Program-made: the position numbers and the translations under genes | The notes under the pieces: model-generated | Told to the model about the DNA's origin: nothing | Seen by the model: the letters and a program-made list of their open reading frames with translations, nothing else | Databases searched by the model: none | In this document: piece by piece, positions 8,060-17,008 of the stretch | Layout of the letters: each line of letters opens with the position of its first letter | Numbering within the stretch: position 1 is the stretch's first letter | Origin: an uncultured cyanobacterium | GTDB taxonomy: Bacteria > Cyanobacteriota > Cyanobacteriia > Cyanobacteriales > Microcystaceae | NCBI GenBank assembly: GCA_903887375.1 | Contig: CAISPN010000030.1 | Location: forward strand, 1-43,714 | DNA: 43,714 nt | Reading direction: 5' to 3'

Positions 8060-8554
8060 CTACCAACCAAAAGTACCAGGTTCTCCTTTAAAAGGTCCTA
8101 CAATATCAGAAGTAATCCAACCGCCATAGAAATCGCCAGGTTGTGGGATAACCAGTTCACCATCAACATAGCATTCATCCATTAACCCGGCATAAAAACT
8201 GTAGTGATCTTTAAGTTGGCTGAATTCTAAAGTTGGTTCACAATAGCTCCAAGCAGCAGAAAGTATATATTTTTCCCCAATTGATACATCATAATAGCTA
8301 CTTTTTCCCTTCCATTCACACCAAGATTTTTTAGAAGTTGCGACTAAATATTGCATTTGGATATCCTTGGCAGGAATGTAGTAAGTTGGAGGATGGCTAG
8401 TCTCTATAACTCTTTTGGCTTGATTGCTAGAAGCTAGGACAATACCATTGCAGATTATCTTGATTTGCTTATTAATATTTTCCCAACGAGCAGGTCTTGG
8501 ATAGTCCCAAACAGATTCTTGGCCAGGTTTTGGGGGGATAGGTATTGGTTTCAT
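8060..8554 (-). CDS. DUF427 domain-containing protein
   Basis: A 164-aa protein of the DUF427 family, whose biochemical role is not established. Recognisable family features are the opening PIPPKPGQESVWDYPRP, the ARWE block, the middle SHPPTYYIPAKDI and the CEWKGKSSYY motif, and the end MDECYVDGELVIPQPGDFYGGW. It is full length for the single-domain form, with no signal peptide or membrane segment. It converges with ptuB (32-bp gap) and is monocistronic as far as can be seen. The function is unknown. Confidence 0.85.
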   Translation of the reverse strand: MKPIPIPPKPGQESVWDYPRPARWENINKQIKIICNGIVLASSNQAKRVIETSHPPTYYIPAKDIQMQYLVATSKKSWCEWKGKSSYYDVSIGEKYILSAAWSYCEPTLEFSQLKDHYSFYAGLMDECYVDGELVIPQPGDFYGGWITSDIVGPFKGEPGTFGW

Positions 8555-8632
8555 ATTATGATCTAGCTATCAATTAATAAAAATGGCTATGACATCTCAA
8601 AGAGATTGGTATTGGCGAGGATGGCGAATTCA

Positions 8633-8818
8633 TTACCTTTTCCAGGAGTTCCCTGGAAGGGCTCGATCTTTTTCACTCTTCTTAGGCGTGCTTCCTACGC
8701 GTTCGTAGCCCTCGGGAATAATAATTATATCGGAGTGAATGTCAACTCCAAACTCTAGTGTTCTTGCATTGCATGAACTGCGGTACCATCTCTTGCTTTC
8801 AGTCTTATTCCAGTGCAC
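8633..8818 (-). CDS. doubtful small ORF, hypothetical (61 aa)
   Basis: This ORF lies in a 320-bp gap between the DUF427 gene and the pseudouridine synthase. The reading frame encodes a basic, Cys/Trp-containing peptide (start MHWNKTESKRWYRSS, middle ARTLEFGVDIHSDIIIIP). It ends in a part (GYERVGSTPKKSE) encoded by DNA that looks like an interspersed repeat (TACGAACGCGTAGGAAGCAC on the minus strand). A short hairpin, TTCCAGG-AGTT-CCTGGAA type, lies near 8639-8657. No clear ribosome-binding site was seen. It may be a fragment of a longer gene interrupted by a repeat. I do not recognise the family. Confidence 0.3.
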   Translation of the reverse strand: MHWNKTESKRWYRSSCNARTLEFGVDIHSDIIIIPEGYERVGSTPKKSEKDRALPGNSWKR

Positions 8819-8874
8819 ATAATGAGTTTTGATAAATTTTTTTATTATTTTACTTCAATGGTTGATTTTCTCGC

Positions 8875-9480
8875 TTAACCTTGTATAACTGAGATGATCT
8901 TTATTTCTCCTTGAGTTAGTTCTCTCCATTGGCCAGGCTCCAAGCCATCTATGCTTAAGGAAAGATTTCCACTTTTGCTAAGTGAGAGAGAAACTCTGAC
9001 TAGCCGTAGCGTAGGAAAACCAATTTTAGCGCTCATCCGCCGTATTTGGCGATTTTTGCCTTCGGTAAGAGTTATCTCTAACCAGCTAGTAGGTACGCTC
9101 TTGCGATAACGAATGGGAGGATTTCTCGGAGGTAATGTTGGCTCTTGAGCTAAGATTTCAACCTTAGCTGGTCGAGTTCGATAACCTTGTAAGAGAATAC
9201 CACCTCTGCGCAAAGGTTCAAGAGAATCTTCATCAGGTATTCCTTCTACTTGAACCCAATAGGTTTTAGGATGTGCATATTGCGGATCCGATAGGCGATG
9301 TTGCAGCAGACCATTATCGGTGAGTAAGACTAACCCTTCGCTATCTTGATCTAACCTGCCTACAGGATAAACCCCAGGTATTGGTACATAATCTTTGAGT
9401 GTAGGGTTATCATTGCCGTTTGGACTGAATTGGCAAATTACATTGTAGGGTTTATTGAGCAAGATATAGCGATACATCAA
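8875..9480 (-). CDS. rluE: 23S rRNA pseudouridine synthase, RluE-like
   Basis: Pseudouridine synthase of the RsuA/RluB/E/F family, 201 aa. Such enzymes isomerise a specific uridine in rRNA. The catalytic block is [17 protein letters not shown] with the active-site Asp in RLDxDSEG. The N-terminal [15 protein letters not shown] and the RRM motif [12 protein letters not shown]-like segment ([14 protein letters not shown]) fit. It lacks the S4 domain of RsuA, and the short length fits RluE. The start ATG 9480 lies 6 bp after the TPR gene stop, so it is the last gene of a minus-strand cluster (sensor kinase, serS, TPR, this gene). The exact target uridine is inferred from family similarity only. 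Confidence 0.88.
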   Translation of the reverse strand: MMYRYILLNKPYNVICQFSPNGNDNPTLKDYVPIPGVYPVGRLDQDSEGLVLLTDNGLLQHRLSDPQYAHPKTYWVQVEGIPDEDSLEPLRRGGILLQGYRTRPAKVEILAQEPTLPPRNPPIRYRKSVPTSWLEITLTEGKNRQIRRMSAKIGFPTLRLVRVSLSLSKSGNLSLSIDGLEPGQWRELTQGEIKIISVIQG

Positions 9481-9486
9481 TTTGGT

Positions 9487-10032
9487 TCAATTGAGATTGA
9501 TAAATTGATCCAGAGCGGCTGCCATTTTGGGAGGCCATCTTCTGGTATTGACTACCCAATCGATATCTCCATAGCGCTGATCTATCCCTATGGCCGAGAC
9601 CCAATTACTCTCAGCTTCACCTTGGTAACCGCAGTTCCAGAGAATTGCAGTTAGTGCTGCGCGAGCATCTGCAAACATTGGATAGTTGCGTACAATTTCA
9701 CGTAAAGACTTGAGGGCATTTTCACTATTTCCCAGCTCAAAAAGAACTAGAGATTTATTAATTAGAGCTATCTGAAAATTGGGATCTAGATCGATTGCCT
9801 TTTGATAATCAGCTAAGGCTAAATCCCAAGTTCGCAAAAGACTATACGCATCAGCCCGCTCGTTATAAAGTTTAGCTTTCTCAGGATTTAGTGCAATCCT
9901 GCTAGTCAACACCTCAATGAGTTCATTGACAGATTTTTCAGCATTTCCAGATGGACTAGTTGTCGCTGCCCAAACAATAGGACTATTGCAAAAAATTAAA
10001 CAGCTCAGCAAAAATGTAAAGATTAACTTCAT
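9487..10032 (-). CDS. TPR-repeat protein with signal peptide
   Basis: A 181-aa exported tetratricopeptide-repeat protein. Residues 1-22 form a signal peptide (basic start, hydrophobic core, cleavage near VWA-A). Two to three TPR units follow (AKLYNERADAYSLLRTWDLA; FQIALINKSLVLFELGNSENA; DARAALTAILWNCGYQGEA). The C-terminus holds RRWPPKMAAALDQF, which I recognise from cyanobacterial TPR proteins but cannot assign to a function. It lies 18 bp downstream of serS and 6 bp upstream of the pseudouridine synthase, so it is probably co-transcribed. It likely acts in the periplasm or thylakoid lumen as a binding scaffold. Confidence 0.8.
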   Translation of the reverse strand: MKLIFTFLLSCLIFCNSPIVWAATTSPSGNAEKSVNELIEVLTSRIALNPEKAKLYNERADAYSLLRTWDLALADYQKAIDLDPNFQIALINKSLVLFELGNSENALKSLREIVRNYPMFADARAALTAILWNCGYQGEAESNWVSAIGIDQRYGDIDWVVNTRRWPPKMAAALDQFINLN

Positions 10033-10050
10033 ATAATAAATTTATACCCT

Positions 10051-11319
10051 TTAGAGAAATTCTCTTTTGAGATAGGGTTGGAGAGCTCTAGGTACTTGAA
10101 CTTTTCCATCGATCTGTTGGTAATTTTCAAGTATTGCCGCCATAGTTCTGCCAACTGCCAAGCCAGAGCCATTGAGAGTATGAACATAGTTAGTACCTTT
10201 TTGTCCGCTTTCTTTATAGCGAATATTAGCTCTTCTAGCTTGAAAATCACCAAAATTGGAACAGCTAGAGATTTCGCGGTATTTACCAGCGTAAGGCAGA
10301 TAGACCTCAATATCGTAGCATTTCGCTGCTCCAAAACCCAGATCGCCAGTACACAGTTCTATCACCCGATAGGGTAACTTGAGTATCTGTAAAATAGCCT
10401 CAGCATCTTGTAAGAGTTTTTGATGTTCTTTTTCAGAAGTTTGGGGAGAGACGATCTTAACTAGTTCTACTTTATTAAACTGGTGTAAGCGAATTAATCC
10501 TCTAGTGTCTTTGCCATGGCTGCCAGCTTCGCGCCTAAAACAGGGAGTATATGCGCAGTGATATATAGGCAGTTGAGCTAAATCGAGAATTTCATCGCGG
10601 TAGAGATTGGTAACTGGAACTTCAGCAGTTGGAGCCAACCAGAGATTATCTTGAGGGCAATTAAAACCCTCTGCTGCAAATTTCGGCAATTGCCCAGTTC
10701 CTTGCATAGATTCGCTATTGATCAAAATTGGTGGCATTACTTCGGTATAGCCTGCTGCAATATGACAATCCAGCATCAAGGAGATCAGGGCTCTTTCTAG
10801 AGCAGCCCCAGCACCAAATAACGCTACAAAACGACTCTTAGCTACTTTGACGGCTTTTTCAAATTCCAAAATACCTAGCTTTTCACCAATTTCCCAATGT
10901 GGCAAGACCTGCTGAGATTTTATAAATTCATCTCCCCAGCGTTTGATTTCTACATTTTCTTGTTCATCTTTGCCAACAGGGGTACTATGACTGGGAAAAT
11001 TAGGCAAAGTAAGCAACAGTTGCTCTATTGAAGTTTTGAGCTCTTTTTCTTTGGGTTCTAAATCATTAATTTCTTGTTTAATTTTATTGCCTTCTTGCTT
11101 GAGCTGATCTACATTTTCACCCTGCTTGATCTTTTGGGGTACTAATTTGCCAATTTCATTAGATCGCCTTTGCAGCTCGGTTCGGGTTGATTCAAGCTCT
11201 TTTTGTTGTTGATCAAGCTCTAAGATTGGAGCTAAATCATATTCTTGAGAATTGCTTCTCAAATTGAGTAACTCTTGCGCCTTTTGGGTATTTTCTCTAA
11301 TATATCTAATGTCTAACAT
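10051..11319 (-). CDS. serS: seryl-tRNA synthetase
   Basis: Charges tRNA-Ser with serine in the cytoplasm. The 422-aa protein has the normal length and architecture: an N-terminal long antiparallel coiled coil (about 25-105, charged and Gln/Glu/Lys-rich) that holds the tRNA, then the class II catalytic core. Motif 2 is [18 protein letters not shown], and motif 3 is [18 protein letters not shown] near the C-terminus; the TAEVPVTN segment binds serine/ATP. It begins [10 protein letters not shown], the usual start. The gene lies 29 bp downstream of a sensor kinase and 18 bp upstream of a TPR gene. No T-box is visible, as expected in cyanobacteria. Confidence 0.97.
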   Translation of the reverse strand: MLDIRYIRENTQKAQELLNLRSNSQEYDLAPILELDQQQKELESTRTELQRRSNEIGKLVPQKIKQGENVDQLKQEGNKIKQEINDLEPKEKELKTSIEQLLLTLPNFPSHSTPVGKDEQENVEIKRWGDEFIKSQQVLPHWEIGEKLGILEFEKAVKVAKSRFVALFGAGAALERALISLMLDCHIAAGYTEVMPPILINSESMQGTGQLPKFAAEGFNCPQDNLWLAPTAEVPVTNLYRDEILDLAQLPIYHCAYTPCFRREAGSHGKDTRGLIRLHQFNKVELVKIVSPQTSEKEHQKLLQDAEAILQILKLPYRVIELCTGDLGFGAAKCYDIEVYLPYAGKYREISSCSNFGDFQARRANIRYKESGQKGTNYVHTLNGSGLAVGRTMAAILENYQQIDGKVQVPRALQPYLKREFL

Positions 11320-11348
11320 AGCTAATGAAATAAGCTTGACTTGATCTA

Positions 11349-12644
11349 TTATTCTACGGGAAGTTTTACTGTAAATTTACTCCCTTTGCCTAAAATGCTC
11401 TCTACAAGAATTACTCCATGATGCTCCTGGACTATTGCCTTGGCTATAGCCAGACCCAAACCTGATGATCCACCAGTAACGCTCTGAGCTCTTGATGGAT
11501 CGATGCGATAAAAACGATCAAAAATATAATTAACAGAAGTTTCAGCAATACCTATTCCATTGTCTTTTACCTCAACTTGCAGATACTGATTACAGCGCTG
11601 AAAGTTTACTTCCACAAAAGAGGGAGTATTTTCTACATTGGTATATTTGAGGGCATTGCCAATTAAATTAGTAAACAATCTAGCTAATTGTTCCCAATCT
11701 CCGGTGATGTTAAATGAATCACTAGCAACAGTAGAATCCCCAATATGCAAAGAGAGAAATATTGCTTTGTGCTGGGCTATGGCTCTTTGCTCCTCAATTA
11801 CCTCAATCAAAAGAGCATCTAGTGGGACTATTTGCTTTTGGTTGGCAACTATACCGCTATCTAAACGTGCCAGAAAAAGAAGATCCCCCACTAAGATTCC
11901 CAGTCTTTTAGTGAGTCTTTCGATTACAGTGAGCTGTCTTTGCAGCAGTTGAGGATCGGCATTGGGATCAGATAAAGCCATTTGCACGTTGGCTTGAATC
12001 ATAGCTAAAGGATTACGCAGCTCATGTGAGGCATCTGCGGTAAACTGTTTTAGACTCTGATAGGATTCCTTGACTGGACCAATAGCGATACCTGAGAGTA
12101 ACCAGCCAGTAGCACTGAGGGCGAAGATCATTAAAACAGTAGCTAGAAAAAGATCAAAAAGCAACTGTCTAATCGGGACAGACACCTCAAACCAAGGATG
12201 ACTAACTCGTAAATAGCCCAAAATATGGTTATTAATTTTGACTGGTTTTGTCACCTGTCTAATAATATGCTCGTCTGATTGATGGACAGTTTTGCTACTA
12301 GAATAAGGAGAAAGCGGAATATTAGAAGGCTCCCAAAAAGTAGACCAGATCATTCGACCTTCAGGATCGAACCATTCTATATCGATATGGTCATCCTCAA
12401 TGCTTTGGGCTGGATTAGGAAAACTCGATTCAATATCTAGACGATATTTTCCTTCACTGGCAGAGACTGGTTCAATTACCAGAGATCTAGTCAGCACTTC
12501 TATTACATGCTCAAGGGTATCATCTACCCTCTCAATTAGGGTATGGCGGACATATAGATAAACTCCTGTAACAAAAAGAAGTAACAAAACCCCAGTAACG
12601 GCAGCATACCAAATAGTCAGACGACGGCGGGTTGCCTGAAACAT
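11349..12644 (-). CDS. membrane sensor histidine kinase
   Basis: Two-component sensor of 431 aa. A transmembrane segment (about 12-32), a periplasmic domain (about 33-163) and a second transmembrane segment (about 165-187) precede a HisKA domain with phosphoacceptor His207 (ASHELRNPL). The ATPase domain follows: N box [12 protein letters not shown]1 DNGIGIA, F box IFDRFYRI and G2 [12 protein letters not shown]. All catalytic boxes are present. No response regulator lies next to it; the nearest genes are serS (29 bp downstream) and the divergent rfaE2-like gene. The stimulus is unknown. It resembles cyanobacterial Hik proteins, but I cannot assign a particular Hik number. Confidence 0.9.
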   Translation of the reverse strand: MFQATRRRLTIWYAAVTGVLLLLFVTGVYLYVRHTLIERVDDTLEHVIEVLTRSLVIEPVSASEGKYRLDIESSFPNPAQSIEDDHIDIEWFDPEGRMIWSTFWEPSNIPLSPYSSSKTVHQSDEHIIRQVTKPVKINNHILGYLRVSHPWFEVSVPIRQLLFDLFLATVLMIFALSATGWLLSGIAIGPVKESYQSLKQFTADASHELRNPLAMIQANVQMALSDPNADPQLLQRQLTVIERLTKRLGILVGDLLFLARLDSGIVANQKQIVPLDALLIEVIEEQRAIAQHKAIFLSLHIGDSTVASDSFNITGDWEQLARLFTNLIGNALKYTNVENTPSFVEVNFQRCNQYLQVEVKDNGIGIAETSVNYIFDRFYRIDPSRAQSVTGGSSGLGLAIAKAIVQEHHGVILVESILGKGSKFTVKLPVE

Positions 12645-12668
12645 AAAACACTAAAAGGAAATTAAATT

Positions 12669-13151
12669 TTGTTGACTCAAATATATAACCTAGATCAACT
12701 CAATCAGTTGGTTAAACAAGATCCCCAAAAGTGGCGCCCCTTAGTCTTTACCAATGGCTGCTTTGATCTTTTACATGTAGGACATATTAGATATCTAGAG
12801 ACAGCAAAAAGCCTAGGTAATAAATTAATTGTAGGGGTTAATAGTGATCATTCAGTAAATCAAATTAAACCCAACAAGGGCCGCCCCATAATCCCGGAAC
12901 AACAAAGATTAGAAGTTTTAGGATCTTTGCGATCTGTCGATGCTGTAGTTCTTTTTTCACAAAAGACTGCGGATAATTTGATCAAAGTTTTAGAGCCTGA
13001 TATCTATGTCAAAGGAGGAGACTATGACATTCAAACCCTTCCAGAAGCAAATACTGTCCAAGAATATGGAGGCAAAATAGAACTAATTAAGATAGAAATC
13101 CCTACCTCGACAAGCAAAATCATTGAAAAAATCCGCAACACTTGTCTTTAA
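12669..13151 (+). CDS. rfaE2: RfaE2/HldE-C type heptose-1-phosphate adenylyltransferase
   Basis: Nucleotidyltransferase of the cytidylyltransferase-like fold, 160 aa, matching the adenylyltransferase half of HldE (ADP-heptose synthesis for lipopolysaccharide core). The active-site motif is TNGCFDLLHVGH (HxGH at 36-39), followed by VGVNSDHSV and KGGDYDI, which are typical of this family. It is a stand-alone domain, as is usual in cyanobacteria. The start is TTG; an AAAGGA-like ribosome site lies about 10 bp upstream, and no ATG fits the family N-terminus. It is divergent from the sensor kinase with a gap of about 24 bp. The substrate is inferred from family resemblance. Confidence 0.85.
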   Translation: MLTQIYNLDQLNQLVKQDPQKWRPLVFTNGCFDLLHVGHIRYLETAKSLGNKLIVGVNSDHSVNQIKPNKGRPIIPEQQRLEVLGSLRSVDAVVLFSQKTADNLIKVLEPDIYVKGGDYDIQTLPEANTVQEYGGKIELIKIEIPTSTSKIIEKIRNTCL

Positions 13152-13198
13152 ACCCCCAAAACAGCTAATATTCAGAAGAAATACTTAGCCCAAAATCA

Positions 13199-13891
13199 AT
13201 GTTCGACCTTGTCCAGCTTGAAAGTCAACTTTTCCAAGAATCAGAGAAAAATCAACTTCAATCGATTGCTAAATTAGCAACTCTCGATTCATCTGGTTTA
13301 GAAGTTTTGGGCAAATTCCTTCTCTCCCAAAAAGACAAAGCTCCCAATCCAGCCTTAGGAAAAGCCTATCAATTCCTTTATCAAGCTCAAACACCTGAAA
13401 CTATTAGTCTACTGGCAGAACATTTTCCCTTTGGTATTGTACCTCTTGTTTCTAAGCGAGGTATTGATTATCTTGAATTGCAAAGGGCTTTAGCTGATGG
13501 AGATTATCAGCAGGCTGATACCCTCACTAGAGTAAAAATGTGTCAATTAGCTGGAGAAGGTGCCATCAAGCGCAAATGGGTTTATTTCACCGAAGTTAGC
13601 CAGTTTCCCTCTGAAGATTTAAATACCTTAAATTCTCTCTGGTTCAACTATGGTGAGGGTAAATTTGGCTTTTCGGTGCAGCGCAATCTTTGGATATCAG
13701 TTGGGAGAGATTATAATAAGCTCTGGCCCAGAATCGGTTGGAAAAACGGCAACAACTGGACTAAATATCCTGCTGAGTTTACTTGGGATTTATCTGCTCC
13801 AGTGGGACATCTTCCTCTACTTAACCAACTTAGGGGCGTCAGAGTTACTGATGCGCTATTTGCTCATCCATTTTGGAGCGAAAAAATATAG
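13199..13891 (+). CDS. gun4: GUN4-domain protein, Mg-chelatase activator
   Basis: GUN4 binds protoporphyrin IX and Mg-protoporphyrin and stimulates Mg-chelatase in chlorophyll synthesis. The 230-aa protein has the usual cyanobacterial layout: an N-terminal helical bundle (about 1-85, with LAEHFPFGIVPLVSKRGIDY at its end) and the GUN4 core (about 88-230). The core has YLELQRALADGDYQQAD, LWFNYGEGKFGFSVQ and LWPRIGWKNGNNW. The end HPFWSEKI is close to the normal terminus. It is followed 75 bp later by ndk on the same strand. There is no kinase fusion as in some multidomain GUN4 proteins, so a dedicated chlorophyll role is likely. Confidence 0.93.
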   Translation: MFDLVQLESQLFQESEKNQLQSIAKLATLDSSGLEVLGKFLLSQKDKAPNPALGKAYQFLYQAQTPETISLLAEHFPFGIVPLVSKRGIDYLELQRALADGDYQQADTLTRVKMCQLAGEGAIKRKWVYFTEVSQFPSEDLNTLNSLWFNYGEGKFGFSVQRNLWISVGRDYNKLWPRIGWKNGNNWTKYPAEFTWDLSAPVGHLPLLNQLRGVRVTDALFAHPFWSEKI

Positions 13892-13966
13892 CTTGTTCAG
13901 AGATCCTCAAACTGGGTTAATCTATTTTCTGGGTATATTCAAAAACAATTTGGGAGAATTTCAGTT

Positions 13967-14416
13967 ATGGAACGTACATTCTTGATGATCAAACCCGATG
14001 CCGTCCAACGCGGCTTAGTGGGTGATATTATTAAGCGCTTTGAAACTAAAGGCTTTACTCTAGTTGGTTTAAAGCTATTATCGGTATCGCGTGAACTAGC
14101 TGAAAAACACTATGATGTCCATAGAGAAAGACCTTTTTTCCAAGGATTGGTTGAATTTATTGTCTCTTCTCCAGTAGTAGCAATGGTCTGGGAAGGGGAT
14201 GGTGTTATTGCCTCCGCTCGCAAGATCATCGGAGCAACCAATCCCCTCAATGCTGAACCTGGAACTATCAGAGGAGACTATGGTATTAATGTTGGCCGCA
14301 ACTTGATCCATGGCTCAGATGGACCTGAAACTGCAGCTAGTGAAATTGCCCTTTGGTTTAAGCCAGAAGAATTATCAAATTGGCAATTGACAAACAAAGC
14401 CTGGATAGTTGAATAG
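13967..14416 (+). CDS. ndk: nucleoside diphosphate kinase
   Basis: Transfers the gamma-phosphate between nucleoside triphosphates and diphosphates through a phosphohistidine. The product is 149 aa, the normal length. The start [17 protein letters not shown] is typical, and the active-site block is [12 protein letters not shown] with His115. Lys9 and Arg/Thr residues of the nucleotide site are in place. It lies 75 bp after gun4 and converges on the M16 peptidase gene with a 56-bp gap. Confidence 0.98.
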   Translation: MERTFLMIKPDAVQRGLVGDIIKRFETKGFTLVGLKLLSVSRELAEKHYDVHRERPFFQGLVEFIVSSPVVAMVWEGDGVIASARKIIGATNPLNAEPGTIRGDYGINVGRNLIHGSDGPETAASEIALWFKPEELSNWQLTNKAWIVE

Positions 14417-14472
14417 TAGTAATTAATAAAATTGTGGACAAGCAGATTTCACTCAGCTTGATCCCAATTTTT

Positions 14473-15723
14473 TTAAATATCTCGGATAGAGACTATACCG
14501 TAGGCAGAGGTATTGAGATAATCTCTAGCTACTTTTTGGATATCTTCTCTGGAAATGGTCCTGATAATATCGGGATAGTTTAAAGCGTGAGTGAGATCGC
14601 CCATTTGGCAATAGTAATAGCCATAGAGATTAGCCCTATCTCCGGGCTTCTCACTGTTGAAAATATATCTGTTAGTAACTTGGGTGCGGATACGCTCAAG
14701 TTCAGATTCGCTGACTCCATCTTCTTGAATTTTTTGGATTTCCTCAATAATGGCACTTTCAACTTTATTAAGGTTTTCAACTTCCAATTGAGCTGATACA
14801 TAGAATGAGCTCTGAACCATTTGAGTGAGATTATTAGCTCCAATTTGACTTACTAGTCTCTGTTGCTCTCTAAGTCTTCTATAAAGAGGGGAAGTCTTAC
14901 CTTGCCCTAAAATAGCGGCCAAAACATCCAGAATATCACCTGTTTTGAGATCATTTAAACCAGGTACTCTCCACATCATCACTAAGCGAGACTGGACAAG
15001 AGCCTTATCTATTGAATCTGAGCGAACTATTTCACTAAAGGGAAGTTCTGGCTCAAGCTCCTGCTTAGGGGAAAGGACAGAGCCAGTCCAATTGACGACA
15101 TTTTTTTCGACAGATTCAATCAGTTGTTCTTGGGGCAGATTGCCAACTACCACTGCTGTAACTGATGATGGCTGATACCAACTTTGGTGAAACTCACGCA
15201 TCTGCTGGGAGCTCAAACTTTCAATAACTTCCAGAGATCCTAGTACTGGACGTCGATAGGGAAGACGCTCAAAACTAGTTTCCATAACTTTGCTAGATAA
15301 TCTTCTACCTGGGTTATCTTGTGAACGCCTGATTTCTTCTAGAACGACTAATCTCTCTTTTTGAAATTCGGCATCTGGAAAAAGCGGATTAAAGACTAGT
15401 TCTAATTGCCAAGGTGCTAAATCAGCAAAATCCGCTGGAGCGGTGGTGATGTAATAGTGAGTATATTCCTGACTAGTAGCGGCATTTGTTATTGCTCCTT
15501 TTCCTTCTACAAGACGCTCAAATTCACCCTTGGGTAGTTTTTCGGTTCCTTTAAAGATCATATGCTCTAAAAAATGGGCCATCCCATTGATTTCATCACT
15601 TTCTAAAGCTGAACCAATATTGAGCCAAATATTCAAATTGACTGCCTCAATGGGAATCGATTCAGCAATTATGGTCAAGCCATTGGGTAAATGTTTAACT
15701 GTCGGATTGAGTAATTGAGCCAT
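14473..15723 (-). CDS. M16 family zinc metallopeptidase
   Basis: Pitrilysin/processing-peptidase type protease of 416 aa. The inverted zinc motif HFLEH (His50, Glu53, His54) lies in GMAHFLEHMIFKGT, and the downstream conserved Glu lies in VLEEIRRSQDNPGRRL. Two M16 domains are present, but only the first has the catalytic motif, as usual. No signal peptide is visible, so it is probably cytoplasmic. It starts MAQLLNPTVKHLPNGL. The start codon is about 60 bp from the divergently oriented 6S RNA promoter. The substrate is unknown. Confidence 0.92.
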   Translation of the reverse strand: MAQLLNPTVKHLPNGLTIIAESIPIEAVNLNIWLNIGSALESDEINGMAHFLEHMIFKGTEKLPKGEFERLVEGKGAITNAATSQEYTHYYITTAPADFADLAPWQLELVFNPLFPDAEFQKERLVVLEEIRRSQDNPGRRLSSKVMETSFERLPYRRPVLGSLEVIESLSSQQMREFHQSWYQPSSVTAVVVGNLPQEQLIESVEKNVVNWTGSVLSPKQELEPELPFSEIVRSDSIDKALVQSRLVMMWRVPGLNDLKTGDILDVLAAILGQGKTSPLYRRLREQQRLVSQIGANNLTQMVQSSFYVSAQLEVENLNKVESAIIEEIQKIQEDGVSESELERIRTQVTNRYIFNSEKPGDRANLYGYYYCQMGDLTHALNYPDIIRTISREDIQKVARDYLNTSAYGIVSIRDI

Positions 15724-15778
15724 GCCAAGATTAAAGAGATTATTTTCTTTAACTATAGTGTTTCCTCTGAAAAAAGAC

Positions 15779-15784
15779 TATAAT
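15779..15784 (+). promoter_or_regulatory. putative -10 element of the 6S RNA promoter
   Basis: A perfect TATAAT lies 7 bp before the start of the RNA closing stem, at the position expected for a SigA-type promoter. A matching -35 is not obvious at normal spacing. The element sits between the divergent M16 peptidase start and the 6S RNA. Confidence 0.55.
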
Positions 15785-15790
15785 CGAAAA

Positions 15791-15976
15791 AGTTAGGCTA
15801 CTGTGTTGGTGACTGCCAACATCGTTTGTTGATCTATGCTTGTTTGTTTAGGGAGTTTGCTAATTTTGTGCTGCAGTAGACCGGGCTTTGACCCGGAAAC
15901 GAATGCGTAAAGCGCGAATGCCCACCTGGAATTTTCCAGGTCATAAACTGAGGTAAGACGGCACAGCGGTCAACTA
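15791..15976 (+). ncRNA. ssaA: 6S RNA (ssaA), regulator of RNA polymerase
   Basis: No protein fits this 330-bp gap. The ends pair into a long closing stem: GTT-A-GGCT-A-CTGTG at 15792-15805 with CACAG-C-GGTCAAC at 15962-15974, interrupted only by a bulge and a mismatch. The 3' arm (GCCCACCTGGAATTTTCCAGGTC, hairpin at about 15923-15942) and the following GTAAGACGGCACAGC match the layout of E. coli 6S (CACCTTGAACC hairpin, then GGCGGCATCTCGG). The internal hairpin CCGGG-CTTTGA-CCCGG lies at about 15881-15896. The length of about 186 nt equals that of cyanobacterial 6S RNAs. 6S binds the RNA polymerase holoenzyme and mimics an open promoter. A TATAAT lies just upstream and a strong terminator downstream. 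The exact ends are estimates. Confidence 0.8.
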
Positions 15977-15999
15977 GTTTATTTATTTTTTGACATACA

Positions 16000-16029
16000 A
16001 AAAAGCCAAGTTATAAAGCTTGGCTTTTT
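16000..16029. terminator. bidirectional rho-independent terminator between 6S RNA and speD
   Basis: A perfect 10-bp stem AAAAGCCAAG / CTTGGCTTTT (16001-16010 with 16019-16028) with loop TTATAAAG. It is followed by T-rich sequence on the plus strand and preceded by an A run, so it can end both the 6S transcript and the convergent speD transcript. Confidence 0.85.
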
Positions 16030-16055
16030 ATTTTCCTAGTTGCAAGATTGATATT

Positions 16056-16460
16056 CTAAACTACAGTAGGAAGGAGATTTCCTTGAGAAGAATAAACAGC
16101 TTCTGGATTTGTTGGCGTGGGATAGCCGCGGGTAAAATCTCTGACTTCAAAATGTTTAGCCTGAAGCTCAGCAACTAAAATTTTGAGCGCTTCTTCAGGT
16201 TTACCTCTTCCACAAAAGAACAAATCTGCAGCAAAATAACCTAACTCAGGCCAAGTATGAATCGCGATATGAGATTCAGCCAAAGTAGCAGTAGCTGTGA
16301 CCCCATGGGGGCTAAATTGATGAACACACATATCAATGAGGGTTGCCTCTCCGGCAGCAATGCCATCGAGTAGAGCGCGGCGAATCCTTTCTGGATCATT
16401 CAAAAGGTCTGCGGGTGCCTGCCAAGCGTCTACAATAAGATGGGTCCCCAGTTTTGCCAT
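16056..16460 (-). CDS. speD: S-adenosylmethionine decarboxylase proenzyme
   Basis: Makes decarboxylated S-adenosylmethionine, the aminopropyl donor for spermidine synthesis. The 134-aa proenzyme matches the bacterial class with self-cleavage. The cleavage site is in LAESHIAIHTWPE: Glu62-Ser63, with Ser63 becoming the pyruvoyl group. The catalytic His (IHTWPE) and Cys (LFFCGRGKPEEA) are present. The start MAKLGTHLIVDAW is standard. It ends about 27 bp from the shared terminator hairpin. Confidence 0.96.
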   Translation of the reverse strand: MAKLGTHLIVDAWQAPADLLNDPERIRRALLDGIAAGEATLIDMCVHQFSPHGVTATATLAESHIAIHTWPELGYFAADLFFCGRGKPEEALKILVAELQAKHFEVRDFTRGYPTPTNPEAVYSSQGNLLPTVV

Positions 16461-16539
16461 TCTTTTAATTTACTCCGTTTTAATTTTTTTCAACCTTTAC
16501 TAATATAACATATTTTTTTTGAAATTAAACGATTTTGTT

Positions 16540-16965
16540 TTAATAAATATTTTCAATTACTTTTGCTTTAATTTTAGCTTTGGCCAGTTTTTGAGCCACT
16601 AAATTAGCTTGAGAGAGATTTTTAAAGAGTCCCGCTTGAATGAACCCACCCTCTTTATGGCTTATAAAAGCACCTGTAGCAATTTTTCTAACTCTCATTA
16701 ACAGTTGGTAGGATTGACCGTTGACTTTGACGCGGTAAAGCCTATATCTCTTTTTGCTGTGACTAGAGCTTTTAGACTGTGTTGGCTTATTTTTTTTGGG
16801 GCGTGAAAAAACATACTCCCTAACAACTGCCTTGGATTCTTTTGTTGAAGAACCTTGGGTAACCACGCTAGATGAGTTTGTCTGTACGTAAGGCTCAGCT
16901 GGAGTTTTGGCAGCGATGAGATTCAGATAGATAAAGATCACTAGTATTAATGAGCGATTGGACAT
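16540..16965 (-). CDS. small secreted protein with SPOR-like C-terminal domain
   Basis: A 141-aa protein. Residues 1-23 look like a signal peptide (MSNRSLILVIFIYLNLIAA, cleavage near AKTPA). A Ser/Lys-rich low-complexity linker (about 25-75) is followed by a domain of about 65 residues: RVKVNGQSYQLLMRVRKIA, then FIQAGLFKNLSQANLVAQKLA and AKVIENIY. That pattern (one beta strand pair, FxxxxxAxxxAxxL helix, final strand) resembles SPOR peptidoglycan-binding domains. I chose ATG 16965 because GGGAGGG lies about 9 bp upstream, whereas a longer frame from 17001 has no such site. The function is unknown; a cell-wall role is inferred. Confidence 0.7.
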   Translation of the reverse strand: MSNRSLILVIFIYLNLIAAKTPAEPYVQTNSSSVVTQGSSTKESKAVVREYVFSRPKKNKPTQSKSSSHSKKRYRLYRVKVNGQSYQLLMRVRKIATGAFISHKEGGFIQAGLFKNLSQANLVAQKLAKAKIKAKVIENIY

Positions 16966-17008
16966 AGAGATACCCTCCCTATAATTTTTACAGGGAGGCA
17001 ATCATCTC

